A DNA stretch of 46,834 nucleotides, taken from Sporosarcina psychrophila (GTDB taxonomy: Bacteria; Bacillota; Bacilli; Bacillales_A; Planococcaceae). Below the pieces are notes generated by a model, which did no database searches, was not told where the DNA came from, and worked only from the letters and a program-made list of their open reading frames with translations. The stretch spans positions 1-46,834 of the forward strand of contig DYWT01000140.1 in NCBI GenBank assembly GCA_020742515.1, in the 5' to 3' direction. This document shows positions 15,139-24,129 of the stretch, piece by piece. Made by a program: the position numbers and the translations under genes. Positions within the stretch are counted from its first letter, which is position 1. The number at the start of each line of letters is the position of its first letter.

Positions 15139-15892
15139 GGACATTCCCTCCGAGAAGCGACAAGACATTCAAAATACGTTGAAAAAACGTCTGACGCCTT
15201 TCATCTTTGTAGATTTCATTGAAAAATTCGCCGTCTTTTATGAATAGCACACGGTCGCAATAACTCGCTGCAATGGGATCATGTGTCACCATGATTACAG
15301 TCTTTTTCTCGGTTTTATTAATATGACTAAGCAATTCAAGAACGTCCTTTGCAGACTTCGAGTCAAGATTACCCGTCGGTTCATCAGCCAAAATGATTTT
15401 CGGCTTATGAATCAATGCACGGCCAATTGCTGTTCGCTGTGCTTGTCCACCCGATAACTCATCGGGTCTGCGATTCAAGATATCTGACAAATCGAGCCTA
15501 GCTGCAACTTCTGCAACTCGTTTTTCCATTTGAGGAACGGTTTGTCCATCGAGCGTCAGTGGCAGGACAAGATTTTCTTCAACTGTCAGCATTTGAAGCA
15601 AATTAATATCTTGAAAAACGAATCCTAGATTGCGCCGTCTAAACAGCGCCAGTTCGTTTGGTTTGAGTACTTCCGGTTCGATTCCATTTATCATCAGGCG
15701 CCCGTATGTCGGCAAAGCAATCGTCGAGATTAAGTTCAACAAAGTTGTCTTTCCGCTTCCTGATGGGCCCATTACTGCCACGAACTCGCCTTCCTCTACA
15801 TCAAAGTCGAGACGGTTCAATGCCCGGTGCATCACTTTGCCTTCATAAATCTTCGTTACTTCCTCCAGCTCCACGATTGTGTTCGGTTTCAT
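15110..15892 (-). CDS. Bce-type ABC transporter ATP-binding protein
   Basis: A 260-residue ATPase with Walker A GPSGSGKTT (residues 42-50), Q-loop FVFQDINLL, signature LSGGQAQR, Walker B IILADEPTGNLDS and H-loop VTHD. The MacB/LolD/BceA subfamily has this arrangement. The start at 15892 has GGAGA upstream and overlaps the end of the kinase gene by 50 bases. The C-terminal tail after VLFIKDGEFF is longer than usual and rich in Leu/Asn. With the downstream permease it would form a peptide detoxification module. Confidence 0.9.
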   Translation of the reverse strand: MKPNTIVELEEVTKIYEGKVMHRALNRLDFDVEEGEFVAVMGPSGSGKTTLLNLISTIALPTYGRLMINGIEPEVLKPNELALFRRRNLGFVFQDINLLQMLTVEENLVLPLTLDGQTVPQMEKRVAEVAARLDLSDILNRRPDELSGGQAQRTAIGRALIHKPKIILADEPTGNLDSKSAKDVLELLSHINKTEKKTVIMVTHDPIAASYCDRVLFIKDGEFFNEIYKDERRQTFFQRILNVLSLLGGNVHDLSSVRLP

Positions 15893-16895
15893 CCGTCTCT
15901 CCTGCCTCTCCGTTTTCAAACAACACTGTCACTGTTGTCCCATTTCCCGCCTCTGATTCGATTGATAGCGGATGGCCAAGCCGATTGCAGACTTCCGACG
16001 CAATATAAAGACCCATACCGGTCGATTCACCCGTCAGCCTGCCATTTTCACCCGTGAAGAACGCTTTTCTCACGCGGTTCAAATCTGAAGAAGGGATACC
16101 GATTCCTTCATCCCGAATCGCCAGTTTCAGCCCATGACCTGTACAAGCTGCGGTTAAATGAACCTTCTTTCCTTCATCAAACGTATATTTCACCGCATTG
16201 GTAATGAACTGCCCAATGACGATTTTCATCCATTTCACATCGGTGGCAACAAGAAAATTGTCATCGATTGAAATAACCGGAAACACGCCATTTGTGATGA
16301 ATAGCCGCTTATGATCTGTCACAATTTCTTGCACCAATTGTTTCAAGCCGATCCGTTCGATTTGCATATCCTGTTCAAATGTCTCAAGCCGTGCATTGAC
16401 GAGCACAGATTCGAGGCCGTTCCTTATTTTTTCGACTTCTTCAATGATGCTGTTGCGGTCCAAATCATCTTTTTCCTGCAACAGAAGCCCCATAACGGAA
16501 ATTGGCGTTTTCATCTGATGCACCCACTGATTCATGAAATGAAGCTGGCGATGTTGAGCCGCATACAGCCGTTGTACTTCATTTTGATATAACTTGTACA
16601 ATTCACGAGTAAATTCGGTTGTTTGCCGATGTTCCGGGCCTTGCGGATAGCGAATAAGTGCGTCTTCCATTTTTTCTGGCTTGCGTATGATCGCCTCGTA
16701 AAATGAACGCCTTATAATGAATTTCCCAAGAAGGTAGCCCCCGGTCAACAGCATACTCATGCTGATCGTGTAGATGGCAGTATTAACATTCCTGAAACCA
16801 TCCAGCCAGTATATCAGCATCATGAACAGAATAAGAATTCCTTGAAATATAAGGAAGGATATATGGTCTTTCAGAAAAAGCATCACATTCTTCAT
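15843..16895 (-). CDS. Intramembrane-sensing sensor histidine kinase, BceS-like
   Basis: A 350-residue kinase with two N-terminal membrane helices (about 12-31 and 38-60) separated by only a few residues, so it lacks an extracellular sensor domain. This is the BceS-type design, in which the ABC permease detects the peptide. The phosphoacceptor is His126 in QWVHQMKTP. The ATPase domain shows FITNAVKYT (N-box), IRDEGIGIP (G1) and STGMGLYIASEV (G2). Its ATG overlaps the response-regulator stop (ATGA). Confidence 0.9.
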   Translation of the reverse strand: MKNVMLFLKDHISFLIFQGILILFMMLIYWLDGFRNVNTAIYTISMSMLLTGGYLLGKFIIRRSFYEAIIRKPEKMEDALIRYPQGPEHRQTTEFTRELYKLYQNEVQRLYAAQHRQLHFMNQWVHQMKTPISVMGLLLQEKDDLDRNSIIEEVEKIRNGLESVLVNARLETFEQDMQIERIGLKQLVQEIVTDHKRLFITNGVFPVISIDDNFLVATDVKWMKIVIGQFITNAVKYTFDEGKKVHLTAACTGHGLKLAIRDEGIGIPSSDLNRVRKAFFTGENGRLTGESTGMGLYIASEVCNRLGHPLSIESEAGNGTTVTVLFENGEAGETDETEHNRGAGGSNEDL

Positions 16896-17596
16896 GATTC
16901 CTCCGATGCCAATACGAAGCGATAACCTGCGCCACGCACAGTTTCAATAGTAGATAAAACCCCGTAATCGGCAAGTTTTTTCCGTACGCGTGTCATATTA
17001 ACATTTAACGTATTTTCATCGACAAATGACTGGTCGTCCCATAATTCTTCCAATAAACTTTCCCGGGAAACAACTTTCGGTACAGCATCCATCAACAATT
17101 CAAGGATGACACACTCCTTTTTTTGCAATGGCACAATATTTTCTTTAATATGCAGTTCCATCCGCTCGATGTATAGATTAAGCGCTCCGATTTTCACGGT
17201 ACGTTCGGATTGATTCGGAGCATATTCACCAAATGTTCTGCGCAGATGACTTCTTATTTTTGCAAGGACGATTTCATAATGAAAAGGTTTCGTTATGAAA
17301 TCATCGCCGCCATTTTCCAGCGCAAATACTTGGTCCATGTCACCAGATCGTGCGGAAATGAATAGTATAGGACACGTAGTATGTTGACGAAGTTGACGGC
17401 ACCAATAATAGCCGTCATAAGAAGGCAGATTAATATCAAGTAGAATGAGATGCGGATTAAATGCAAGGCTTTCTTCGGTGACTCGTTCGAAATCTTCGAC
17501 GATTGCAACGTCGTATTGGTATTTCCTGAGCGTGTCTGCTAATAATTGCGCGATTTTCTTATCGTCCTCAACTATGAATATACGATGGTTTTCCAT
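16892..17596 (-). CDS. OmpR-family response regulator, BceR-like
   Basis: A 234-residue regulator: receiver domain (1-120) with Glu/Asp pocket EDD at 10-12, phosphoacceptor Asp54 in LLDINLP and Lys in ITKPF, followed by a winged-helix DNA-binding domain (about 130-230, ending TVRGAGYRFV). First gene of the four-gene operon regulator-kinase-ATPase-permease. It probably activates transporter expression when the permease senses a peptide. No direct-repeat binding site is obvious in the short upstream region. Confidence 0.9.
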   Translation of the reverse strand: MENHRIFIVEDDKKIAQLLADTLRKYQYDVAIVEDFERVTEESLAFNPHLILLDINLPSYDGYYWCRQLRQHTTCPILFISARSGDMDQVFALENGGDDFITKPFHYEIVLAKIRSHLRRTFGEYAPNQSERTVKIGALNLYIERMELHIKENIVPLQKKECVILELLMDAVPKVVSRESLLEELWDDQSFVDENTLNVNMTRVRKKLADYGVLSTIETVRGAGYRFVLASEES

Positions 17597-17695
17597 AGGT
17601 CAGTCCCCTTTCACACTTCTTTTCATTATAACTTAAAAATAGCTCTGGCGGTTGGCAGGTTTTTGGAAATATTGTTGGGTTTGGCGGGGGCGGGG

Positions 17696-17821
17696 GGATA
17701 TGATCGGTTTGTGGAGTTTTATGATTGGTTGGTTGTGTTATATGAGCGGTCGACAACATTATTTGAGCGGTCTGCCACGCTATTTGAGCAGCTAACCACG
17801 TTATATGATCAGTCACCCATG
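17696..17821. repeat. 21-bp tandem repeat tract
   Basis: Six imperfect 21-base units (starts at 17696, 17717, 17738, 17759, 17780, 17801) with core TTATNTGAGCGGTC. Read on the plus strand they give degenerate heptads such as YERSTTL, FERSATL and FEQLTTL. There is no ribosome site and the frame enters from non-coding DNA, so I treat this as a minisatellite rather than a gene. It occupies the gap between the Bce operon and lplJ. Confidence 0.7.
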
Positions 17822-17872
17822 CTATAAAATCATCTACACCTTTCTCACTTGAAAAGAAGGTAATCTAAAAAA

Positions 17873-17899
17873 GAAAAAAGCCTGACATATTGTCAGGCT
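17873..17899 (-). terminator. Terminator of lplJ
   Basis: AGCCTGACA (17879-17887) pairs with TGTCAGGCT (17891-17899); T-run on the minus strand. Confidence 0.85.
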
Positions 17900-17909
17900 C
17901 CCACTTTTA

Positions 17910-18902
17910 TCAATAAATCAATTGAAGGAATTCTTCTTTCGTAATTCCTCCTAGATATGTCGGAATATCGATTGAAGCGAGGGCTTCACTGATTGCCTGT
18001 CTTTCATACTGGACGCCAGTCAAGCTTTCTTCGATGACTGCTACTTCCCCGACACCGAAAAAGTCGCCGAAAATGTTGACGTCTTCCATGATGCCTTTTT
18101 TCACTTGGATACGGACATCGATGCCGCCTACCGGGAATCTGTGTGAGTGTTGCATATTGAACTTCGGTGATTTGCCGTAATTCCAATCCCAGTTTGCATA
18201 ACGCTCTGCAGAAAGTTTGCGGATGTTGTCCCAGTCCTCATCTGTCAGCTCCAAATATTGAATCTTTTCTTCCCCGCCGAAAATCGATTTCAGTATTTCC
18301 ATCCTGAACTGTTCAATTGTCATTGGCTCTTTGAGAAATTCAGAAATATTCGCGACACGGCTACGAATCGATTTGATGCCTTTTGATTCAATTTTGTCTT
18401 TTCGTACTTTAAGTGCTGAAACGACACGTTCGATTTCTGTATCAAACATGAGCGTCCCGTGACTGAACATACGGCCATTTGTTGAAAACTGTGCGTTGCC
18501 TGAAACTTTACGTCCCTCAACAAGAATATCATTACGGCCTAGTAGTTCTGCTTTGACGCCCATTTCTGCGAGTGCTTGAACAACTGGTTCTGTCACCTTT
18601 TTGAAGTTGCGGAACGACTCGCCATCATCTTTGGTAAGAAAACTGTAATTCAGGTTGCCAAGATCATGGTAGACAGCACCCCCGCCAGATAGACGACGAA
18701 CAACATGAATACCGTTTGCTTCCACGTATTCCGTATCGATCTCTTCCACTGTATTCTGGTTTTTGCCGACGATGATGGATGGCTCGTTAATATAGAACAG
18801 CAAAAATGAATCTTTATCAATATCCATATTCTTAAGAACGTATTCCTCGATTGCTAAATTGATATGCGGATCTGTAATTCCTTTATTATCAATAAAATGC
18901 AT
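17910..18902 (-). CDS. lplJ: Lipoate--protein ligase LplJ
   Basis: LplJ adenylates free lipoate (or octanoate) and attaches it to lysines of E2 and GcvH subunits of 2-oxoacid dehydrogenases and the glycine cleavage system. This 330-residue protein has the LplA fold motifs RRLSGGGAVYHDLGNLNYSF (about 69-88) and GRNDILVEGRKVSGNAQ with the catalytic Lys, plus a C-terminal accessory domain (about 245-330). Length matches B. subtilis LplJ (331). It is divergent from the YhfH genes, neighbours of lplJ in B. subtilis too. Confidence 0.93.
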   Translation of the reverse strand: MHFIDNKGITDPHINLAIEEYVLKNMDIDKDSFLLFYINEPSIIVGKNQNTVEEIDTEYVEANGIHVVRRLSGGGAVYHDLGNLNYSFLTKDDGESFRNFKKVTEPVVQALAEMGVKAELLGRNDILVEGRKVSGNAQFSTNGRMFSHGTLMFDTEIERVVSALKVRKDKIESKGIKSIRSRVANISEFLKEPMTIEQFRMEILKSIFGGEEKIQYLELTDEDWDNIRKLSAERYANWDWNYGKSPKFNMQHSHRFPVGGIDVRIQVKKGIMEDVNIFGDFFGVGEVAVIEESLTGVQYERQAISEALASIDIPTYLGGITKEEFLQLIY

Positions 18903-19008
18903 AGTTATCGCTCCCTATAAATAGCTTCTCGACTATTTTATCATTTTTAAGCAAAGAAGACCCCTCTTTAAACTTTTCAGAATAAAACGTCAAATCTATT
19001 GACATTTG

Positions 19009-19044
19009 TAAGTCTGTTATAATACACTACTAATAACAGATTTA
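19009..19044. promoter_or_regulatory. Operator-like dyad upstream of the first yhfH
   Basis: TAAGTCTGTTAT (19009-19020) and ATAACAGATTTA (19033-19044) are inverted repeats with 11 of 12 positions complementary and a 12-base spacer. TTGACA (18999-19004) lies immediately upstream and TATAAT falls inside the left part, though only 13 bases from it. The dyad is visible; which factor binds is unknown. Confidence 0.45.
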
Positions 19045-19078
19045 GTTATAGTACAAATTGAAAGGGGAGAATGAAACT

Positions 19079-19204
19079 ATGATTGAGAATGTCATCGAGT
19101 TTTTCAAAAACTTGCCTGCGAAGGTTTGTACATCATGCGGTAAGGAAATCCAAGAACAGCATGAGTGCTACGGTAACAAATGCGACAACTGCAATATCTT
19201 GTGA
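19079..19204 (+). CDS. yhfH: YhfH-family small zinc-ribbon protein, copy 1
   Basis: A 41-residue protein: MIENVIEFFKNLPAKVCTSC begins it and CYGNKCDNC is near its end. Four cysteines in two CxxC-like pairs (CTSC and CDNC), plus HEC, predict a small zinc-binding knuckle, as in the B. subtilis YhfH family. Function is unknown. AAAGGGGAG lies upstream of ATG. A near-identical gene follows 206 bases later, a tandem duplication. Confidence 0.8.
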   Translation: MIENVIEFFKNLPAKVCTSCGKEIQEQHECYGNKCDNCNIL

Positions 19205-19284
19205 TTTTTTTACTAACCCTGTACTATTACACCACTTAAATATAGTTTAGTACTAATACAATTAGGTAAGGAGGTAAAGGAGCT

Positions 19285-19410
19285 ATGCTTGAAAATGTTA
19301 TCGATTTTTTCAAAAACCTACCTGCTAAAATTTGTACATCATGTGGTAAGGAAATCGAAGAGCAACATGAATGCTATGGCAACAAATGCGACGATTGCAA
19401 TATCCTATAA
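19285..19410 (+). CDS. yhfH: YhfH-family small zinc-ribbon protein, copy 2
   Basis: A 41-residue tandem paralogue of the preceding gene, differing at only six positions (for example EIEEQ for EIQEQ and CDDC for CDNC) with all cysteines kept. Many third-position differences with conserved protein indicate that both copies are under selection. A strong GGAGG-containing ribosome site precedes the ATG. Its upstream sequence differs from that of copy 1, so the two may be expressed differently. Confidence 0.8.
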   Translation: MLENVIDFFKNLPAKICTSCGKEIEEQHECYGNKCDDCNIL

Positions 19411-19415
19411 CTCTA

Positions 19416-19453
19416 AAAACAGCCGTGGAGATTTCATCTCTGCGGCTGTTTTT
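19416..19453. terminator. Bidirectional terminator between yhfH and the GDPD gene
   Basis: A 13-bp stem with two G-U pairs, CAGCCGTGGAGAT (19420-19432) and ATCTCTGCGGCTG (19436-19448), with A- and T-runs on the two sides; serves convergent genes. Confidence 0.9.
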
Positions 19454-19455
19454 CT

Positions 19456-20316
19456 TTACTTATCCAGTATGTCAGGACGGTCTGTGTGCACGCCATTTGC
19501 TCCGATTGCTTTCAGTTGTAACGCTGTTTCAGCATCGATAACCGTATACGCGTAAACTGCGAGCCCTTTTTCATGCATTTTCTTTATAAAAGGCGCCGTC
19601 AATGCTTCATAGCTTACACCCATCCCTGATGCGTATGTCAACAGTTCATCCAGTTCTTTTTTTGACAGTTTCGCCTCTTCATCCTCATCAAATGAAATGA
19701 GTTGTAAAAGCGGGATATCTGCATTTAATTCATGTACACGTTTTAACCCTTTTTTGCTGAAAGATTGGATTGCCACTTTCGGATGGCTGTCCCCATCAAA
19801 TCCGATCATGTCATGCTCTTTCAATGCATCGACCAGTTTTTCTTCGATTCCAGGATAGTCTTTCGGATCCTTTAACTCTACGATGAAATTCATATTGTTC
19901 CCGAATTGATCGAACACTTCACTGAGTGTAGGCACTGCAAATTCTTCGGATGGACCATTTACAGCTTTTTTCTTCTCATCCTCACGTCGAAAGTTCGCGG
20001 AGAGTTCCTTCAACTCAGCGAGTGTTAATGTACCGATTTCCCCGTTGGCTTCTGTCGTACCGGATATATCCGCGTCATGCATGACGGCAAGTTGTCCGTC
20101 TTTTGTCAAATGTATGTCTAGTTCAATATAGTCGGCATCAAGCTCTTCCGCCAATCCATAAGATGCCAGCGTGTTTTCCGGAACATAAGCTGATGCGCCA
20201 CGATGGGCGATGATGAGAAAATCATCACTTGGCATTAGCCCTTCCTCTGCTTCTCCTTTGGTGCAACCCGTCAATAGCAACACAGCACAAATTAGTCCCC
20301 ATATGTATCTTTTCAT
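19456..20316 (-). CDS. Glycerophosphodiester phosphodiesterase lipoprotein
   Basis: A 286-residue lipoprotein: signal peptide with lipobox LLTGC (Cys18), then a GDPD TIM barrel. Catalytic and metal motifs are visible: IAHRGASAYVPENTLASY (first His and the PENT glutamate), DYIELDIHLTKDGQLAVMHD (E, D, second His) and NFIVELKD. It would hydrolyse deacylated phospholipid or teichoic-acid diesters to glycerol-3-phosphate at the outer membrane face. It is separated from hemY by a terminator and so is monocistronic. Confidence 0.9.
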   Translation of the reverse strand: MKRYIWGLICAVLLLTGCTKGEAEEGLMPSDDFLIIAHRGASAYVPENTLASYGLAEELDADYIELDIHLTKDGQLAVMHDADISGTTEANGEIGTLTLAELKELSANFRREDEKKKAVNGPSEEFAVPTLSEVFDQFGNNMNFIVELKDPKDYPGIEEKLVDALKEHDMIGFDGDSHPKVAIQSFSKKGLKRVHELNADIPLLQLISFDEDEEAKLSKKELDELLTYASGMGVSYEALTAPFIKKMHEKGLAVYAYTVIDAETALQLKAIGANGVHTDRPDILDK

Positions 20317-20370
20317 ATCTATTCCTCTTTTCGATAATCTTCTATGTATCTTACATACCCTTTATCCAAC

Positions 20371-20400
20371 AAAAAAGTCCACCCAAGGGCGGACTTTTTT
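20371..20400 (-). terminator. Terminator of the hemEHY operon
   Basis: AAAAAAGTCC-a-CCC pairs with GGG-c-GGACTTTTTT over a 2-base loop, giving an A-tract/T-tract terminator just after hemY. Confidence 0.85.
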
Positions 20401-20457
20401 ATCATCTATAATAAGTTTACATAAAGAATTCCTGTAAATCCGCTTCGGTACTTTTAC

Positions 20458-21894
20458 TCAATCAAATAAATCGTCCAGCACTTCTTTCACCGCGGCTCTT
20501 CCCTGATCAATGCAATCGGGTAATCCGACGCCATTATAAGATGCGCCGGCTAATTTCACTTGTGGAAACTTCGACTTAAGTTCCGCACGTGCTTCTGCAA
20601 TTCGCTGTTTGTGGCCAACCCGGTATTGCGGCCGGTCTTTTTTCCAGCGGGTGACAACCGTGAAATCCGGCTCTCCTTTTATTTCAATGATTTTACCGAG
20701 GTCCGAAAGAACAATCTTCTCGATTTCAGCATCAGATAAGTCGACAATCGCTTCGTCGCCTACTCGGCCTACAAATGCACGGATAAGTACCTTTCCATCC
20801 GGCGTTGTCGTAGGCCATTTCCGATGTGTCCATGTGCATGCTGTAATTGAATAATCGCTGCTCCTCGAGACAAGGAAACCGGTTCCTTCTTTGTCCTGTA
20901 CTACATGTTCTTCAGGAAAAGCCAAGGCGATTGTAGCAACAGATGTTGTCGGTATTTCTCTCAGATCTTGCAATAATCCGTGCGGCGCGAACAAGCGGCC
21001 CGCCATTTCATGCCCCGTCGTGAGAATAACTGCATCTGCTTCAATTTTTCGGCCGTCATTCATTTCAAGAACCGTTTTTTCTCCGGCACTTTCTGGTCCC
21101 TCGATTGCATCAATCCGGACGCCTTTCATGATGGAGTCCGGTTCAAGTTGCTGCTCGATTGCTTCAACAATTGTTTCAAGCCCATTGCGGAACGTATGGA
21201 AGACGCCTTCTTTTTTAGCGCCGTGTCCATCCTTCTGCGGCACTTGTTTCGGTGTTGTTTTTTTCATCCCAAGAATAAGGCTTCGGTGTTTCTTTTCCAC
21301 TGCGTAAAACTGTGGATATGTCGATTCCAAGCTCATATGGTCGATATCGCCTGCGTAAACGCCTGATAGTAATGGTTCGATCAAGTTCTCAACGATTTCA
21401 CCGCCAAAACGTCTTCGGAAAAAACCGCCGAGCGACTGATCGCCTTTGACGCTTGAGCGCGGGAGAACAAAATCACCGGCTACGCGCAGTTTTCCAGCCC
21501 ATGAAAACAATCCTGTTTTCAAAAAAGGACCGATTTTCGTAGGAATCCCCATAACCGATCCGCCTGGAATTGGATGCAGTTCGCCCCCTACAAGTACGTA
21601 CGCTTGTCCTGTTGCATTTCTAACTAGATCTCCTTCGATGCCGAGATCTTCTGCAAGGACACCTACACTTTTCTTGCGGATAAGGAATGAATCCGGACCA
21701 CGCTCAATGACAAAACCGTTTCGTCTCACTGTCTGGATCTTGCCGCCAAGTCGGTTCGATGCTTCGACAAGGATGACATCGAGCGGGAGGCCTTTTTCGC
21801 GTGCTTCTTTCTGCATATAGAACGCCGCGGAGAGGCCCGTAATTCCTCCCCCGACGATGACGACTTTCTTGTTTTGTCCGTTCATGTCCATCAT
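20458..21894 (-). CDS. hemY: Coproporphyrinogen III oxidase HemY (CgoX)
   Basis: A 478-residue FAD enzyme. In Gram-positive bacteria HemY oxidises coproporphyrinogen III to coproporphyrin III in the coproporphyrin-dependent heme pathway, despite older annotation as protoporphyrinogen oxidase. The FAD Rossmann motif VVIVGGGITGLSAAF lies at about residues 11-25, followed by EASNRLGGKIQTVRRNGFVIERGPDSF. The C-terminal part contains LAGASYNGVGLPDCIDQGR, which closes the FAD site. It is the last gene of hemE-hemH-hemY, 18 bases after hemH. The start context is modest: AAAGAG directly before ATGATG, so an ATG three codons later is possible. Confidence 0.92.
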   Translation of the reverse strand: MMDMNGQNKKVVIVGGGITGLSAAFYMQKEAREKGLPLDVILVEASNRLGGKIQTVRRNGFVIERGPDSFLIRKKSVGVLAEDLGIEGDLVRNATGQAYVLVGGELHPIPGGSVMGIPTKIGPFLKTGLFSWAGKLRVAGDFVLPRSSVKGDQSLGGFFRRRFGGEIVENLIEPLLSGVYAGDIDHMSLESTYPQFYAVEKKHRSLILGMKKTTPKQVPQKDGHGAKKEGVFHTFRNGLETIVEAIEQQLEPDSIMKGVRIDAIEGPESAGEKTVLEMNDGRKIEADAVILTTGHEMAGRLFAPHGLLQDLREIPTTSVATIALAFPEEHVVQDKEGTGFLVSRSSDYSITACTWTHRKWPTTTPDGKVLIRAFVGRVGDEAIVDLSDAEIEKIVLSDLGKIIEIKGEPDFTVVTRWKKDRPQYRVGHKQRIAEARAELKSKFPQVKLAGASYNGVGLPDCIDQGRAAVKEVLDDLFD

Positions 21895-21912
21895 CTCTTT
21901 CTTTCAATCATA

Positions 21913-22845
21913 TTAGGCTTCTTCCATCTTTTCGAATACCGCTGCTACCATCGCATCCACGAATAGCGGATCGATGTTCGGCATTTCGGGGCGATAATAG
22001 GAAGCACCGATTTCATCACAAACGACTTTGCATTCATAGTCGTTGTCAAATAGTACTTCGAGATGGTCGGAAACAAACCCGACTGGCGTATACACAAATG
22101 TTGTATATCCTTTTTCATTATGCAAGTCACGCGTCAAGTCTTGAACGTCCGGGCCAAGCCATGGTTCAGGCGTTTGCCCTGCGCTTTGCCAGCCTAGTTC
22201 GTAGGTTTTCACACCTGCAGCCGCAGCTATTAAATCAGCCGTCTCTTTCAACTGCTCCGGATATGGATCGCCGTTCGCGATAATCTTTTCAGGCAAGGAA
22301 TGCGCTGACACAATCAGGCATGCGCCCGCACGTTCTTCATCACTCATACTTTCGTATGTACCGCGTACTTTATCAGCCCAGTATTCAATAAACTTCGGCT
22401 GTTTGTACCAGCTTTCGACAGAAGTAATTGCGATGCCATGCTTGTCGGCCTCTTCTTTCGTGCGACCGTTGTATGATTTGACAGAAAACGTCGAGAAGTG
22501 TGGTGCCAGTACAATTGAGACCGCTTCTGTTATACCGTCTTCATGCATTTTTTCTACCGCATCCTCAATAAATGGTGCAATATGTTTCAACCCGATATAG
22601 ACCTTAAATTCAATGTCATCCTGCACTTCATTCAGACGATTGCAAAGCGTATTTGCCTGGTCTTCGGTAATCCTAGCAAGCGGGGAAATCCCGCCAATTG
22701 CCTCATAACGATTGCGAAGATCCTCCAATTGTTCGGGTGCTGGCGGGCGACCGTGCCGGATATGCGTATAATACGATTCTATATCCTCTTCCTTATTCGG
22801 AGTTCCATAAGCCATCACTAAAAGTCCCATTTGTTTCTTTGTCAT
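21913..22845 (-). CDS. hemH: Coproporphyrin III ferrochelatase HemH (CpfC)
   Basis: This 310-residue soluble ferrochelatase inserts Fe(II) into coproporphyrin III. Motifs: [11 protein letters not shown] at the N-terminus, the GGISPLA porphyrin loop, [17 protein letters not shown] with the metal-site His, SAHSLPEKI, and [15 protein letters not shown] with the catalytic Glu. The start at 22845 has GAGGTG 8 bases upstream; the ATG three codons earlier touches that site. Middle gene of the heme operon, 30 bases after hemE. The final enzyme, HemQ/ChdC, is not in the window. Confidence 0.93.
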   Translation of the reverse strand: MTKKQMGLLVMAYGTPNKEEDIESYYTHIRHGRPPAPEQLEDLRNRYEAIGGISPLARITEDQANTLCNRLNEVQDDIEFKVYIGLKHIAPFIEDAVEKMHEDGITEAVSIVLAPHFSTFSVKSYNGRTKEEADKHGIAITSVESWYKQPKFIEYWADKVRGTYESMSDEERAGACLIVSAHSLPEKIIANGDPYPEQLKETADLIAAAAGVKTYELGWQSAGQTPEPWLGPDVQDLTRDLHNEKGYTTFVYTPVGFVSDHLEVLFDNDYECKVVCDEIGASYYRPEMPNIDPLFVDAMVAAVFEKMEEA

Positions 22846-22875
22846 AACATTCACCTCTTCGTTTGGATCAGCACG

Positions 22876-23916
22876 TTATTTACGCAGCTGTGCACTATAT
22901 TCATGAACAAATTCAGTTAGTTTTTTCAAAGTTGCTGGTTTCACGTCTGGGAACACACCATGGCCAAGATTGAAAATGTGGTTGCCATGCTCCACGCCTT
23001 GCTCGATGATTACTTTTGCACGTTCTTCGATAATATTCCAATCAGCAAGCAACAATGACGGATCAAGATTCCCTTGCAACGGCTTCGTTAGACCGCGTTC
23101 TCCTGCCTCTTTGATGGACAGGCGCCAGTCAAGACCAACAACGTCTACAGGCAAGTCATGCCATTCGTTTGCCAAGTGGCTTGCGCCGACACCGAATGTT
23201 ATCAGTGGAACATTCAATTTACGCAGTTCTGTAAAAATACGTGTCATTACTGGTTTGATGAAGATTCGGTAATCGGAAACGTTCAATGCTCCTACCCACG
23301 AATCGAAGATCTGGATAGCTTTTGCACCCGCATTAACTTGTGCAGTAATATACGTAATCGTCATATCCGCCAGTTTGTCCATTAATGCGAACCATGCTTC
23401 CGGCTCAGATACCATAAATGACTTCGTCAAGTTATAGCTTTTCGAAGGACCACCTTCGATCATATAACTCGCAAGTGTAAATGGAGCGCCCGCAAAGCCG
23501 ATAAGCGGAACATTCAGTTGTTCCTTCGTCAGTATTTTAATCGTTTCAAGAACAAAAGGAATATCATCCTCCGGCGATAAATCACCAAGATTATGGACAT
23601 CTTGAACAGTGCGGATAGGATTCGAGATAACCGGACCGACACCTGCTTTGATTTTCACATCGATACCAATTCCAGGTAATGGCGTGACGATGTCTTTGTA
23701 GAGGATTGCTGCGTCAACATTGTATTGATCGACTGGAAGCTTCGTTACATATGCGCAAAGTTCCGGCTGGTGTGTGATTTCTTCAAGTGAGTATTTCTCT
23801 TTGACTTTCAAATATTCCGGTTGTGAACGGCCTGCCTGCCTCATATACCAGGCAGGTGTATGATCAATCTTTTCGCCTCTCGCAGCGCGCAAAAGTGTAT
23901 CATTGAATTTTGTCAT
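22876..23916 (-). CDS. hemE: Uroporphyrinogen III decarboxylase HemE
   Basis: A 346-residue enzyme converting uroporphyrinogen III to coproporphyrinogen III by four decarboxylations. The N-terminal signature [15 protein letters not shown] (about 21-35) contains the substrate-binding Arg, and a [17 protein letters not shown] motif lies in the middle. Also present are [12 protein letters not shown] and the C-terminal [12 protein letters not shown]. First gene of hemE-hemH-hemY. The 200-base region between it and the divergent hmoB should hold both promoters; I see no clear heme- or iron-responsive operator there. Confidence 0.95.
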   Translation of the reverse strand: MTKFNDTLLRAARGEKIDHTPAWYMRQAGRSQPEYLKVKEKYSLEEITHQPELCAYVTKLPVDQYNVDAAILYKDIVTPLPGIGIDVKIKAGVGPVISNPIRTVQDVHNLGDLSPEDDIPFVLETIKILTKEQLNVPLIGFAGAPFTLASYMIEGGPSKSYNLTKSFMVSEPEAWFALMDKLADMTITYITAQVNAGAKAIQIFDSWVGALNVSDYRIFIKPVMTRIFTELRKLNVPLITFGVGASHLANEWHDLPVDVVGLDWRLSIKEAGERGLTKPLQGNLDPSLLLADWNIIEERAKVIIEQGVEHGNHIFNLGHGVFPDVKPATLKKLTEFVHEYSAQLRK

Positions 23917-24129
23917 TTAGTCTATTCCCTCTTTCTAAATTAACTATTTCCGTGTTACATATCCGTACTTAATATAGACGTTTCTCCCTGCAAAGTATAG
24001 CGTTTAGCCCCGTTATTCATACAATTGTGCTTACTTTCTATTTTTTTGCCATCATTTCGTCAAAGTTTGTTTTAAGTTCTCAAATAGGGGAAAATAGATA
24101 GATAAGAACTGTAAGGAGGTTTTTTGGAA

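Noticed and set aside
17568-17827. Possible small heptad-repeat protein on either strand of the 21-bp tract
   Set aside because: No start with a ribosome site, the frame begins in the response-regulator leader, and open frames on both strands follow from the 21-base (multiple of three) period.
19079-19410. Selenocysteine or recoding signal at the yhfH stop codons
   Set aside because: Both copies end at the same residue with different stop codons (TGA and TAA), so the TGA is an ordinary stop.
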